The position numbers were made by a program, and so were the translations under genes. From positions 375,776,569 to 375,840,568 of the forward strand of contig CM022302.1 of assembly GCA_011799875.1 (NCBI GenBank): a DNA stretch of 64,000 nt, read 5' to 3'. Shown in pieces: positions 35,738 through 48,325 of this stretch; the first letter of the stretch is position 1; every line of letters starts with the position of its first letter. Source of the stretch: Thinopyrum elongatum (lineage: Eukaryota; Streptophyta; Magnoliopsida; Poales; Poaceae). Below the pieces are notes generated by a model, which ran no database searches, was not told the DNA's origin, and was given only the letters and a program-made list of their open reading frames with translations.

Positions 35738-37375
35738 TGTTTAGACCGAGAGTATATCGACCAGAGGGGGGTGAATGGGAGTTTCAAAAATTCTTTTGAC
35801 TGTTTTGAAACCGATCCCAATCACAGCAGCGGAATAGTGGAAAGGGGGAAATGAATTAAATCAATCTTCATCTTCAGAAGCATATTCCTCGATGAAATAA
35901 GTGATAACAATACGAGCTTGGGAAATCACGGGTTTAACTATGATGAGAGTAATGCAACATGCAAACAGATGCAGTAGAATGAGACACAACATGATATGGG
36001 TGGTGAGAGATATGCAAGAGGGTTCACCGAGGTGAAATGAGGATGGCTAAACAAAATGAAGAAAATGCAGCGGAATGAGATACGAAGATTAACTCAAGTG
36101 AATGACAACAGAGGCAGATGAGAAAGTAAAACTACAATAAATGATAATGATCAGATAAACTATCGACACAGAACATGAATGTAAACTGCTGAAGGAATTG
36201 CGGTAAAGTAGATTGAACCAATGGTGCTTGATGGCGACAGAGAGATTTGGTAGACCAGTTCACCCTTCTGCCAAAGGGCTACGTCTGGTTGGAGGGGCTG
36301 TGACTTAACACGGAAGATAAACTCTCTTCACCCTATTCTCCTTCAACTCAAAGTTGATCAGACTCCAGTTGATTTCACTCGTGGTAGATACTTGTCGGCG
36401 ATCTCCAAACCTTCGGTCGACTTTCACAAACCACAATCGCTCTTGGTTGCTGAAGATCTAGCTCGATGAAGACAATGACTCTTCAACACTCGAGTGGAAA
36501 CCTATCCGTCTAGAGAGTGTGCAGCTCTCAAGAGAAATAGGTACAAGAACTCTAACTCAGAACTATTGTGATGCTAAGCCACTGTCTAAGTTTGGGCTCT
36601 TGATTTTTCTCTTGGTGGATCTTAAACTCAAATCACTCGGAGACGGGTTGCTCAAATCAATCTTCTCAGAAATCTCAAGCGGAGCAACTAACGGACAATG
36701 TTGGAGCAGGATGGCTATTTATAGCCGCAGCCTTCCCTAATGGGAAATGACCAAATTGGACATGTGGAGCAGCCAATGGCCGAACGACATGAGTCCAACG
36801 GTCGGAAATTTGAGCACAACGGTAACATCTATTCAGTCCGAAAGATATCTCCTCCAGCATGAAGAACAACGTCTACTGCTGCCAGGTAATCATTCGGAGC
36901 ATAAAGAGATTTCTCTCGCATCTTTAATAGGTTTTAGGCTAAGCATCACAGCGGATCTAAGCTTCGAGAACCTATACCCCTCTTAATAGTACGGAGGTCC
37001 TATGACTCAAATGAATGAAAGAAGAACAAAGAAATGAATACTACGTCTTCACTTTGTCTTCGACTTCCGCTCGCTGTAGTCAATTTCTTCGGACGACAGT
37101 ACCGAAACAAATGCTTCGCTTCAGCAGTGAAACATTTTGAGGGGTTATTTCCTTCACATCAATCTTCTCGTCTATATGACTTCAACAAATATAGCTCTTT
37201 CTTCTCTGCAACGCAGATATACTTCGGTGAAGTTCCTCGAACTTAACACCGGAGACAACATTCTCTTCAGTTTTGTATGGACTATTTCTCTCTGTATGCA
37301 CTAGCAAACAAATCAGTCCATACCTGTTTATGTCAACAATCTCCAAAACACAGGTAGGCAGATATTGCACCAACA
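35738..37375 (-). repeat. 5' LTR of Copia B
   Basis: 1,638 bp, pair of 5931-7591. The TATA box on the minus strand is GCGGCTATAAATAGCCATCC at about 36713-36729. Next to it on the right is the CCCAT duplication and the resumed pol of Gypsy A. Confidence 0.9.
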
Positions 37376-40300
37376 CCCATGATAAAGAATTGCCTTATAA
37401 GGGTGAAATAATTGGTCTTGCTTCTATTGTTCTTCCTCCTTCTGATCCACTAGAATAATATTTGCTTGACCATGAAAATGATATGCACTTGCATGAAAGA
37501 AATGAAATAGATAGGATGTTCTTCGAAGAGCAGCCTATTCTTAAACATAATTTGCCTCTTGAAACTCTAGGAGGTCCCCCTCCACCTAAGGGTGATCCTG
37601 TGTTTAAACAATTACCTAATACTTTGAAATATGCTTATCTAGATGAAAAGAAGATATATCCTGTTATTATTAGTGCTAACCTTACAGAGCATGAAGAAAA
37701 GAGATTACTAAAAACTCCGAGGAAGAATCGAGCTTTTATTGGATATACCCTTGATGATCTTAAGGGCATTAGTCCCACTCTCTGTCAGCACAAGATTAAT
37801 ATGGAACCAGATGCTAAACCAGTTGTTGATCATCAGCGATGATTGAATCCTAAGATGGAGGAAGTGGTAAGAACTGAAATACTAAAGCTTCTGGAAGCAG
37901 GTATAATTTATCCTATAGCTGATAGTAGATGGGTAAGTCCTGTTCATTGTGTCCCTAAGAAAGTAGGCATCACTGTTGTTCCTAATGATAAAAATGAACC
38001 TATTCCACAAAGAATTGTGACTGGCTATAGAATGGTAATTTATTTTAGAAAAATAAACAAAGCCACTAGAAAAGATCATTACCCTTTGGCTTTTATTGAT
38101 CAAATGTTAGAAAGATTGTCAAAGCACACACACTTTTGCTTTCTTGATGGATATTCTGGTTTCTCTCAAATACTTGTATCACAACCTGATCAAGAGAAAC
38201 CCACCTTTACTTGTCCTTTTGGAACTTATGCTTATAGACATATGCCTTTTGGTTTATGCAATGCACCTTCTACCTTTCAAAGATGTATGACTACTATATT
38301 CTCTGACTTTTGTGAAAAGATCGTTGAGGTTTTCATGGATGATTTTTCTGTTTATGGAACTTCTTTTGATGATTGCTTAAGCAACCTTGATCGAGTTTTG
38401 CAAAGATGTGAGCAAACTAATCTTGTCTTGAATTGGGAGAAGTGCCACTTTATGGTGAATGAAGGTATTGTCTTGGGGCACAAAATTTCTGAACGAGGTA
38501 TTGAGGTGGATAAAGCTAAGGTTGATGCAATTGAGAAAATGCCATGTCCTAAGGATATTAAAGGTATAAGAAGCTTTCTTGGTCATGCTGGTTTCTATAG
38601 GAGATTCATTAAAGACTTCTCTAAAATTTCTAGGCCTCTTACTAATCTCTTGTAAAAGGATGTTCCATTTGTTTTTTATGATGATTGTGTAGAAGCCTTT
38701 GAAACACTTAAGAAAGCCTTAACTTCTACACCTATTGTCCAACCACCTGATTGGAACTTGCCTTTTGAAATTATGTGTGATGCTAGTGATTATGCTGTTG
38801 GTGATGTTCTAGGACAAAGAGTTGATAAGAAACTAAATGGTATCCATTATGCTAGTAAAACTCTAGACAGTGCCCAAAGAAATTATGCTACTACTGAAAA
38901 AGAATTTCTAGCAGTTGTGTTTGTTTGTGATAAATTCAGATCTTACATAGTTGACTCTAAAGTAATTGTTCACACTGATCATGCTGGTATTAAATACCTT
39001 ACGGAAAAGAAAGATGCTAAACCTAGACTCATTAGGTGGGTTCTTTTGCTACAAGAATTTTATTTACATATCACTGATAGGAAGGGAGCTGAGAATCCCG
39101 TAGCTGATAACTTGTCTAGGTTAGAAAATATTCTTGATGACCCACTACCTATTGATGATAGCTTCCCTGATGAACAACTAGCTATCATAAATGCTTCTCA
39201 TAATACTCCTTGGTATGCAGACTATGCTAATTATATTGTTGGTAAATTTATACCACCTAGTTTCACATACCAACAAAAGAAAAAAATTCTTCTATGATTT
39301 AAGACATTACTTTTGGGATGATCCACATCTTTATAAAGAGGGAGTAGATGGTATTATTAGATGTTGTATACCTGAGAATGAACAGGAACAAATCCTACAA
39401 AAATGTCACTCCGAAGCCTACAGAGGGCAACATGCGGGAGATAGAACTGCACACAAGGTATTACAATCTGGTTTTTATTGGCCTACTCTTTTTAAGGATG
39501 CTCGTAAGTTTGTCTTATCTTGTGATGAATGTTAAAGAATTGGTAATATTGGTAGACGTCAAGAAATGCCTATGAACTATTCACTTGTTATTGAACCATT
39601 TGATGTTTGGGGCTTTGATTATATGGGACCTTTTCCTTCCTCTAATGGGTATACACATATTTTGGTTGCTATTGATTATGTCACTAAGTGGGTAGAAGCT
39701 ATTCCAACTAGCAGTGCTGATCATAACACCTCCATTAAAATGTTGAAAGAAGTTATTTTCCTGAGGTTTGGAGTCCCTAAATATTTAATGACTGATGGTG
39801 GTTCACACTTTATTCATGGTGCTTTCCGTAAATTGCTTGCTAAATACGATGTCAACCATAGAATTGCATCCCCTTATCACCCTCAATCTAGTCGACAAGT
39901 TGAACTTAGCAATACAGAAATAAAATCAATATTGCAAAATAATGTCAATAGGTCTCGAAAGAATTGGTCTAAGAAACTTGATGATGCACTTTGGGCCTAT
40001 AGAACCGCTTATAAGAATCCTATGGGTATGTCTCCATATAAAATGGTTTATGGAAAAGCTTGTCATTTGCCCCTTGAGTTAGAACATAAAGCATGTTGGG
40101 CAATTAAAGAACTCAATTATGACTTCAAACTTGCTGGTGAAAAGAGGTTATTTGATATTAGCTCACTTGATGAATGGAGAACCCAAGCTTATGAAAATGC
40201 CAAATTATTCAAAGAAAATTTTAAAAGATGGCATGACAAAAGAATCCAAAAGCGGGAGTTCAAATTTGATGAATATGTTCTACTGTACAATTCTCATTTT

Positions 40301-40540
40301 AGATTTTTTGCAGGAAAACTTCTCTCCAAATGGGAAGGACCATATATCATTGAAGAAGTTTATCGCTCTGGAGCTATTAAGATCAATAATGCTGAAGGCA
40401 CTAATCCGAAGGTGGTCAATGGACAAAGGATTAAGCACTATATTTTAGGTACACCTATTAATGTAGAAACTAACATTATTCAAACCATGACACCGGAGGA
40501 ATACATAAAAGAGACCTTCCAGAACCCTGAAAAGGAATAG
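37376..40540 (+). pseudogene. Gypsy A pol (protease end, RT, RNase H, integrase)
   Basis: The frame from 37376 gives the PR-RT linker (GDPVFKQLPNTLKYAYLDEKK lies near 37590). RT starts about 37840, with WVSPVHCVPKKVG, MVIYFRKINKATRKDHYP, FCFLDGYSGFSQI, FGLCNAPSTFQRCM and catalytic FMDDFSVYG. RNase H at 38755-39080 has [15 protein letters not shown] and [12 protein letters not shown]. Integrase has HHCC remnants and the DDE core ([33 protein letters not shown]). Breaks: TGA 37840-37842, TAA 38653-38655, a one-base shift in an A run near 39285, and TAA 39533-39535. All three stops are one C-to-T change from CGA or CAA codons. The ORF ends at TAG 40538-40540. Confidence 0.9.
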
Positions 40541-40569
40541 ATACGTGATACGGTAAGTAAACGGACTCC

Positions 40570-40790
40570 AAAAATTCCACAAATTTTTTTTCTATCAATT
40601 TTGGAATATTAGAAAAAATACAAAAATAAGAAACACCCGAGAAGGCAACCGGGGTGCCCACTAGGCACAAGGGCGCACCTGCCCCCTGGCGCTCCCTGGT
40701 GGGTAGTGGGCCCCTCGGGAACCTTCCCAACTCCGTTTTCCTGTGGTATACTTGTTTCCCAAGATAAAAATTCTTTATATATACCCCCAG
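40570..40790 (+). promoter_or_regulatory. LTR-like internal promoter of Gypsy A
   Basis: Bases 40653-40710 match 43097-43154 of the element's own 3' LTR at 55 of 58 positions, and weaker similarity extends upstream. In the LTR this block precedes the TATA box (GGTATATAAGG about 43187). Here it precedes TTTATATATACCCCC (40774-40788), 85 bases before the ATG of the accessory ORF. The simplest reading is that part of the LTR U3 was copied to drive the extra ORF. Confidence 0.7.
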
Positions 40791-40872
40791 ACGATTTGAC
40801 CACCATATCGCAGAGAAATCCTCTGTTCTTGTTTCGTGCTATTTTTCTGTCAGATCTATCAAGCCAGGCATC

Positions 40873-41273
40873 ATGTCTTCTCCCTCCTCCAACAACGTAG
40901 AAGAAGATGCTTGGCTGCTGAAGATGGAACTAAGGAGAGACGACCAAAAGAAGCCACTAAGGAGGATAAGGTCAAGGAAGTTGCAGGGGATCAGGCTCAA
41001 GAAGAGGGGCAAGCCATGCTCACGGGGGAGGTTGAGAAAGAGGAAGATATCCTTCAACCCTACTACGACCATCTTACCCCCACTGAAATCGAAGCCTTAA
41101 AGGCCATTGAAACGGTTTATGTTTAGAATACATATCTCACTCGTGAAATTATTTTGTTTGAAGAGCAAAACATCGCCCTCTGGAGCATCAATCATAGATT
41201 GGAGCACCTACTAAGGCTGAAGTGTGAAGCCCCTTCCTCATCACCACCACCATCATCAAAGAAGGAGACTTGA
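40873..41273 (+). pseudogene. Accessory ORF of Gypsy A
   Basis: Starts MSSPSSNNVEEDAWLLKMEL at 40873, changes frame near 40935 by an indel, then reads ATKEDKVKEVAGDQAQEEG and ILQPYYDHLTPTEIEALKAI. It passes a TAG about 41124 and ends near TGA 41271-41273 after a Ser/Pro-rich stretch. It is small and charged with no domain I know. It lies in the position of the so-called env-like ORF of Athila elements, but I see no signal peptide or membrane span. Confidence 0.5.
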
Positions 41274-42822
41274 GCACACGGGTATGGGCACTCCCCTTGG
41301 CTTGTGCCAAGCTTGGGGGAGATGCCCCGGTATCGTATCACCGTCACTTTTATTATCTTCACCAGTTTTTAGTTCGATCCTTAGTTACTTCGTGATTTAG
41401 TTGAATAAAAGTTTAGTATGATCTATTTTCGAGTGCTAGTTTCGTGATCTATCTATCTATGTAATCGAGTGAGAGTTATATAATAAAGATTAGTTTGAGT
41501 TTTTGCTCCTTTACTTTCTTGTTTCAATCAAAATAAAGAAAATAATGAAAAAGATCATATGCTAATCTTATGGAAAGTAATGACATTACATAAAGAAAAG
41601 TATAAGTGGTAAAATTTATTGAAAGTTGACAAACATAGCATTGGTCAATGATGCAATTCATGAAAGGGTTAATAAGGGAAGAGAAGATTCACATGCAAAT
41701 ATACTATCTTGGACATCTTTTATGATTGTGAGCCCCCATTAAGTATTTTATGTCAAATTGTTGACGTTGGACAAGGAAGACAATGTAATGATTTATGTTT
41801 GTTCATATTCACATAGAAGTTATATTGTCATAGATCCTCCAACATGTGGTGCTTGCCCAATATCTTTGCTAGCCAAAAATCCACACTAAGTAGAGATACT
41901 ACTTGTGCATCCAAAAACCTTAAACCCAAATTCATATTTCGAGAGTCCACCATACCTACATATGGATTGAATAAGATCCTTCAAGTAAGTTGTCATCGGT
42001 GCATAAGGCAATAAAAGTTGCTTCTAAAGATGTATGATCTTTTAGTGTAAGGGAAAATAAGCGTTGTACGAACTTGTGATGGCAAAGTAATAAAAGCGAC
42101 GGACTGCATAATAAAGGTTGCTATCATAAGGGGCAATATAACATGACATTCTTTTGCATTAAGAGCTTGTGCCTCCAAAAACTAAAAGCGCATGACAACC
42201 TCTGCTTCCCTCTGCGAAGGGCCTATCTTTTACCTTTATGTATTTACTTTTTATGCAAGAGTCAAAGTGTTCTCCTCTATTCCTTTCTATTTTTCTCTTT
42301 TGCAAGCATCATGTGGTGGGGAAAGATCTAGGCACATATATCCAGTTGAATATGAGTGATCATGAGTTATTATTGTTGACATCACCCTTGAGGTGAATAA
42401 GTTTGGAGGCGAAACTATAAGCCCCTATCTTTCTATGTGTCTGGCTGAAACTGTTTGCTCCATATATATGTTGTGAGTGTTAGCAATCATAGAAGACTAA
42501 ATGATGGTTGAGTATGTGGACTTGCTAAAAAGCTCCGACATGAGACCCTTCCTGAAAATACAATGAATTGCAATTGCATTGTTGACTGAGAACATAGTTT
42601 GTTAGTTTTCAATAAAGTTTATGCTTTATACTTCGATGTTCTGATGAATTGTTACTTACTCATGAGAAGTTTTATGATAAAGTTTATTGCTGTTACAATA
42701 ATAAGCATGATGCTACTATGTCCGTATTTTGTTTTATCGACACCTCTCTCTCTCTAAACATGTGGACATGATTCTCGAATCGGCTTTCGCTTGAGGGCAA
42801 GCGAGGTCTAAGCTTGGGGAGT
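41274..42822 (+). other. 3' non-coding region of Gypsy A, ending in the polypurine tract
   Basis: AT-rich and without a convincing gene. Two polypurine-like sites occur: AAGCTTGGGGGAGATG at about 41309, and AAGCTTGGGGAGT (42811-42822) directly before the 3' LTR. The second is the functional one by position. The first may mark an older or shifted version. Confidence 0.65.
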
Positions 42823-44340
42823 TGATATGTCTATTTTGCATCATGTTTTCCTACTGTTATTTATAGTGTTTTTATTCAATATAACTCTTTCTGGGGTAAT
42901 TCTAATGCCTTTTCTCTCATAATATGCAAGGTTTACACAAAGAGGGAGGATGTCGGCAGCTGGAATTCTGGACCTGAAAAAGCCATGTTAGAGATACCTA
43001 TTCTGCACATCTCCAAATGAGCTGAAATTTTATGGAGAATTATTTTGGAGTATATAAAAAATATTGGAATAAAGGAACACCAGAGGGGGCCACCCAGGTG
43101 CCCACTAGGCACCAGGGCGCGCCTGCCCCCTGGCGCGCCCTGGTGGGTAGTGGGGGCCTTGGCCCACCTCCGGTGCCCATCTTCTGGTATATAAGGTCTT
43201 TGACCTAGAAAAAAATAAGGAGAGGACTTTCGGAACGGAGCGCCGCCGTCTCGAGGCGGAACTTGGGCGGGAGCACTTTTGCTCTCCGACGGAGCGATTT
43301 CGCCGGGGACACTTCCCTCCGGGAGGGGGAAATCAAAGCTATCGTCATCACCAACAACCCTCTCACCGTGGGAGGGCCAATCTCCATCAACATCTTCAAC
43401 ATCACCATCTCATCTCAAAACCCTAGTTCATCTCTTGTGTTCAATCTTTGTATGAAAACCTCAGATTGGTACCTGTGGGTGACTAGTAGTGTTGATTACA
43501 TGTTGTAGTTGATGCTAGCTGGTTATTTGGTGGAAGGTTATATGTTCGGATCCATTATGCTATTTATTACTCCTCTGATCTTGAGCATGAATATGTTGTG
43601 TGAGTAGTTACTTTTGTTCTTGAGGACATGGGAGAAGTCTTGTCATAAGTAACATGTGAATTTGATATTCGTTCGATATTTTGATGATATGTATGTTGTG
43701 ATTCCCTTAGTGGTGTTATGTGAACGTCGACTACATGACACTTCACCATCTTTGGGCCTAAGGGAAGGCATCGTGGAGTAGTTATTAGATGACAGGTTGC
43801 TAGAGTGACAGAAGCTTAAACCCTAGTTTATGCGCTATTCCGTAAGGGGCTAATTTGGATCCATATGTTTAATGCTATGGTTAGATTTTATCTTAATTCT
43901 TTTTTCATAGTTGCGGATGCTTGCGAGAGGGGTTAATCATAAGTGGGAGGCTTGTTCAAGTAAGAACAACACCCAAGCACCGGTCCACCCACATATCAAA
44001 ATATCAAAGTAACGAACGTGGATCAAACCAACATGATGAAAGTGACTAGATGAAATTCCCGTGTGTCCTCAAGAAGGCTTTGCTTACTATAAGAGATTGT
44101 TTTGGCCTGTCCTTTGCTACAAAAAGAATTGGGCTACCTTGCTGCACCTATTGCTACTATTGCTACTTATTACTTGTTACAAATTATCTTGCTATCAAAC
44201 TACCTGTTACCGAAAATTTCAGTGCTTGCAGAAATTACCTTGCTGAAAACCGCTTGTCATTTCCTTCTGGTCCTCGTTGGGTTCAACACTCTTACTTATC
44301 GAAAGGACTACAATTGATCCCCTACACTTGTGGGTCATCA
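42823..44340 (+). repeat. 3' LTR of Gypsy A
   Basis: 1,518 bp, starting TGATATGTCTATTTTGC and ending GTGGGTCATCA. TATA box TGGTATATAAGG at 43186-43196. The next bases GACCA (44341-44345) would be the right target copy; the left one is lost. The same LTR family occurs as a solo copy at 50055-51539. Confidence 0.9.
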
Positions 44341-45075
44341 GACCACAAGTGTTACTAATGATCATGCAGGGATGAAGGAATTGTATGCCACAGGCATGTA
44401 CAAAAGACTCAAAGGGCACCAAACTCTTTGTGATGTGCTTAAGAAGCAGATTCTGAACAGGAACCCTAGGAAAGAGGGTATTGCTTTTCAGAGAAAGCTT
44501 AATGCTGATGGATCATATTGGAAACCTGAGCAGTATCCCAAAACCACATGGGTTGCTGCAAAAGGACCTCCAGTTGATCCATCCACTCTATCTGGTTACA
44601 AGTGTGATACTTCACATTCTTCTGATGAGTCATTTGACTCCAACTACAAACTGTTCAAAAATCAGAGTGGTGAAGTATTTGCTAGATTTGTTGGTACTAA
44701 CTGCAGGAATGGCCCCCCAGTGAAGAAAATCTGGGTGCACAAAATACACTTCAGGTGAATGTCATTATGACACCATCAAAGAAGAAGACCCCAGGGCAAA
44801 TTCTTCATTTGGACCAAAGTCGTCAAATGGATGCAGGCCAACTTATGGTCACATTAATGCTTCTTTGTAGGGAAACAAACAACATTCTGATGACTATGTG
44901 CATTATTCTTCGAACCATTATGTTCACAAATCTTCAAAGAATTTCTCTGTATATTCATTTGAGTACTATAACCCCCCTGTGAAGAGAAATGCATATTCCT
45001 CAATGCCTAAGTTCTCTATTAATGCTTTGTGCTACATTCCTTCTCAGCCACCCCATTCAAATGTGGGTGGTTAAA
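44341..45075 (+). pseudogene. Copia E gag, C-terminal part
   Basis: Open from 44341 to TGA 44756-44758 (HAGMKELYATGMYKRLKGHQ, KEGIAFQRKLNADGSYWKPE, VFARFVGTNCRNG). After that, reading continues only with many stops to about 45075. The VGTNCRNG(P) block matches Copia B gag at 33560. The N-terminal two thirds are missing because of the Gypsy A insertion and the loss of its left flank. Confidence 0.75.
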
Positions 45076-45308
45076 AAGAAGAACTAATCTCTTATGTAGG
45101 GTGAGGTCTTCAGACAGTAATATATGTCTGATGAATTTGCTGAAGACCTAACATAATGCTTCTTGGGACGCAAGCTAATCATGATGAAATGAATACCTCA
45201 TTTCACACATCCCTTATGCTTCTAATTATGTTCTGTTGATGAAATTCATGGATGAAATTGATCATCATATTCTTCACACCGAAGTATATGAATTTGTAAG
45301 TCAGACTA

Positions 45309-48300
45309 ATGCTTCTACAGGATGACACACCAAAAGCTACTGAATGGGTTCTGGATAGTTGCTGCACGAATCACATGACTAGTGACAGGAATCTGCTCAC
45401 CGATGCTCCCCTTACTCCATCTCATCTGAAGCATATCACCTATGCTGACAAAGGAAAAAGCAAGTCTTTGAAGGCTTTAGGAGAGGTGATTTGTACATTG
45501 TAGATTTCTCACTAGGTCCTCAGCCTGCCAAGTGTCTATTGGCAAAAGCTTCAGAGTGCTGGCTCTGGCATCGATGACTTGGACATGCTGGCATGAGGAA
45601 TTTGAGCACACTCGTCAAGAAGAAGCATATCATTGGCATCGAGGGCGTCAAATTCATCAAAGATCACCTTTGCGGTGCTTGTGAGTCTGGAAAGATGACT
45701 AGATCCAGGCACTCCGCGAAGACAATCATGACCACTACTCATCCCTTTGAATTACTTCCTATGGACCTCTTTGGTCCCACTCATTATACCACACTAACCA
45801 ATGCAGCATCACTCTATGGATTTGTCATAGTGGATGATTATTCTTGTTACACCTGGGTGCATATCATTACCTACAAGACTGAAGTGCAGGGTGCCTTCAG
45901 ACGGTTCTCCAATCGGGCCATGTCGAATTATGGTCTCAAGATCAAGCACATCAGAAGCGACAACGGCACCAAGTTCAAGAACACATGACTAGATGACTAT
46001 CTTGATGAACTTGGTAACACTCATGAGCTGTCAGCTCCATATACCCTCAGCAGAATGGGGTTGCAGAACACAAGAACAGGACACTCATCGAGATGGCTCG
46101 CACTATGCTTGATGAATACAAGACTTCACATTGATGGTGGCCTGAAGCAATTGATACTGCATGTCACATCATCAATCAGGTATATCTTCACAAATTCCTC
46201 AAGAAGACCTCATATGAACTCCTCACGGACAAGAAACCCAATGTGAGTTATTTCAAAGTCTTCGGTGCTAAATGCTGGATTAGAGATCCACATCACAATT
46301 CTAAATTTGCACTAAAAGCACATGAGGGTTTTATGCTTGGTTATGGAAAGGACTCGCACACCTACAGAGTCTTCAACACCTACCACAACAACATTGTTGA
46401 AACTGTAGATGTGCGGTTCGATGAGACTAACGGCTCGCAAAGAGAGCACCTACCTCCTGTGCTAGATGAAATGCCTCCTGAGGAATCTATCAAGCTTATG
46501 GGCACTGGTGAAATCGTGCCCAGTGAAGAAATAGCTGATGAAGAAGTGACCGTTCCCCGTCGTGAAGAAACTGCTGATCCTGAAGAAAATGACACTGAGG
46601 AAAATGCTCAACAACAACAAGGCCCTCGTCCAGCTCATCCATGAGTGGCGAATGAAGTGCATATTGAGAAGATCCTCGACAACATCAATGCACCTGGTCC
46701 CCTCACTCGCTCAAGAGCTTCACATTTAGCTAACTTTTGTGATCACTTTGCATTTGTCTCTATCACATAGCCCACCAATGTTGATCAAGCATTTCTAGAG
46801 CCCAAATGGATGCAAGCCATGCAAAATGAATTGCATCAATTCGAGCTCAACAACGTGTGGGAGCTTGTCAAGCGACCCGATCCACCCAAGCAAAATCTCA
46901 TCGGCACCAAGTGGATCTACCGCAACAAACAAGATGAAAATGGCCAAGTGGTGAGCAATAAGGCTCGTCTTGTAGCACAAGGCTACACACAGGTTGAGGG
47001 CATCGATTTCAATGAAACATTTGCACATGTTGCTAGGCTTGAAGCTATTTGTATACTGCTTGCATATGCTAACCATCACAATATTCTCTTATATCAAATG
47101 GATGTGAAAAGTGCACCCCTCAATGGTAAGCTTGAGGAAGAAGTATATGTTGCTCAACCACCAGGTTTTGAGGATCCAAAGCGTCCTGACAAAGTCTTCA
47201 GACTCAACAAGGCTCTCTATGGCCTCAAGCAAGCCCCACGGGCTTGGTATGATACTCTGAAGGAGTTCCTGAAGAAAAAGGGTTTCAAACCCGGTTCACT
47301 TGACCCTACTCCTTTCACATAATCTTATGATGGTGAACTATTCATATGCCAAATATATGTTGATGATATTATCTTTGGTTGCACTAACAAGCATTTCAGT
47401 GACAAATTTGCATATATGATGCGTGAAGAGTATCAAATGTCTATGATGGGAGAATTGAAATTCTTCCTTGGTCTTCAAATTAATCAACAACCCAATGGAA
47501 TCTTCATTTCTCAAGAGAAATACCTCAAAGATTGCCAGAAGAAATTTGGCATGCAAGACTGCAAAGGCCTCAAAATTCTAATGCCTACCAATGGCAACTC
47601 TACACTGACGAAAATGGTAAAGATTTCGATCAGAAGGTATATCGCTCCATCATTGGTTTGCTACTTTACCTATGTGCATCTAGGCCATATATTATGCTTA
47701 GTATTTGCATGTGTGTCTGATTTCAAGTGGCACCGAAGGAATCGCACCATCAGGATGTGAAGCAAATTCTTTGACATTTAGCTCACACACCAAAACTTGG
47801 ATTATGGTATCCCAAGGGCTTATCGTTTGATCTAGCTGAATTTTCTGATTCTGATTATGCTGGAGATCATGTGGATTGCAAGTCTACATCAGGCGCATGC
47901 CATTTCCTCGGACGATCTCTTGTTTGTTGGTCCTTAAAGAAGCAGAACAGCGTCGCACTTTCCACAGCAAAGGCTGACTACATTGCCACTGGTGCCTGCT
48001 GCTCTCAGTTACTATGGATGAAGCAAACCCTCAAGGACTATGGCGTCAATGTGAAGAAAGTCCCTCTCTATTGTGAAAAGAGAGTGCTATCAAGATCACC
48101 CACAACCCAGTGCAACATTCAAGGACGAAGCATATTCAGATTCGTCACCACTTTCTTTGTGATCATGTGCTAAAGGGAGACATTGTCATCGACCACGTGA
48201 AGACTGAAGACCAGCTTGCAGATATCTTCACTAAGCCCTTGGATGAGAGAAGGTTTTGCATGTTGCGGTGTGAGCTAAACATCCTAGAATCTTCAAGTGT

Positions 48301-48325
48301 CCCCTGGAGTGGACACACATCCTAA
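45309..48325 (+). pseudogene. Copia E protease, integrase, RT and RNase H
   Basis: Protease: WVLDSCCTNHMTSD, where the usual motif is DSGC. Pre-integrase: LGHAGMRNLSTL and LCGACESGKM. Integrase core (45740-46250): LPMDLFGPTHYTTLTN, HIRSDNGTKFKN and a degraded third catalytic block, with stops near 45986. RT (46650-47560): [54 protein letters not shown] and the intact catalytic IYVDDIIFG. Stops are TGA 46642, TAG about 46768 and TAA 47320. RNase H (47860-48325): GDHVDCKSTSGACHFLG, SVALSTAKADYIAT and EDQLADIFTKPLDERRF, split by a frameshift about 48080. Domain order INT-RT is the Copia order. Confidence 0.85.

Larger units (their letters stand above)
5931..37375 (-). mobile_element. Copia element B, minus strand, lacking pol
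   Basis: A minus-strand LTR element inserted in the gag-pol of Gypsy A with a CCCAT duplication at 5926-5930 and 37376-37380. Ends are TG...CA. In its own direction: 5' LTR (37375-35738), primer-binding site for initiator tRNA-Met (35735-35724), gag (35670-33179), a leader with promoter (about 14522-13772), a long accessory ORF (13771-8538), polypurine tract and 3' LTR (7591-5931). Two later insertions sit inside, Gypsy C and a solo LTR. No protease, integrase, RT or RNase H is present on this strand between gag and the accessory ORF. It is therefore a non-autonomous Copia derivative that would need enzymes from a relative. The gag resembles that of Copia E at 44650, which suggests the SIRE lineage. 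Confidence 0.85.
4393..44340 (+). mobile_element. Gypsy element A (Athila-like), interrupted by element B
   Basis: A plus-strand Ty3/Gypsy retrotransposon. In order: 85 bp of 5' LTR (4393-4477), gag-protease (4480-5930), the 31.4-kb insertion B, then the rest of pol (37376-40540), an accessory ORF (40873-41273), a polypurine tract and the 3' LTR (42823-44340). The reading frame joins cleanly across B: ...FRRQSH before the insertion and DKELPYKGEIIGL after it. The RT sequence (FMDDFSVYG, CNAPSTFQRCM) and the position of an extra ORF after pol fit the Athila lineage, which in Triticeae includes Sabrina, WHAM and Fatima. The 5' LTR is almost wholly missing, and so are the primer-binding site and the gag N-terminus. 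The element is dead. Confidence 0.85.

Noticed and set aside
45309..48325. Endogenous pararetrovirus
   Set aside because: Domain order integrase-RT, LTRs and gag type mark an ordinary Copia retrotransposon.
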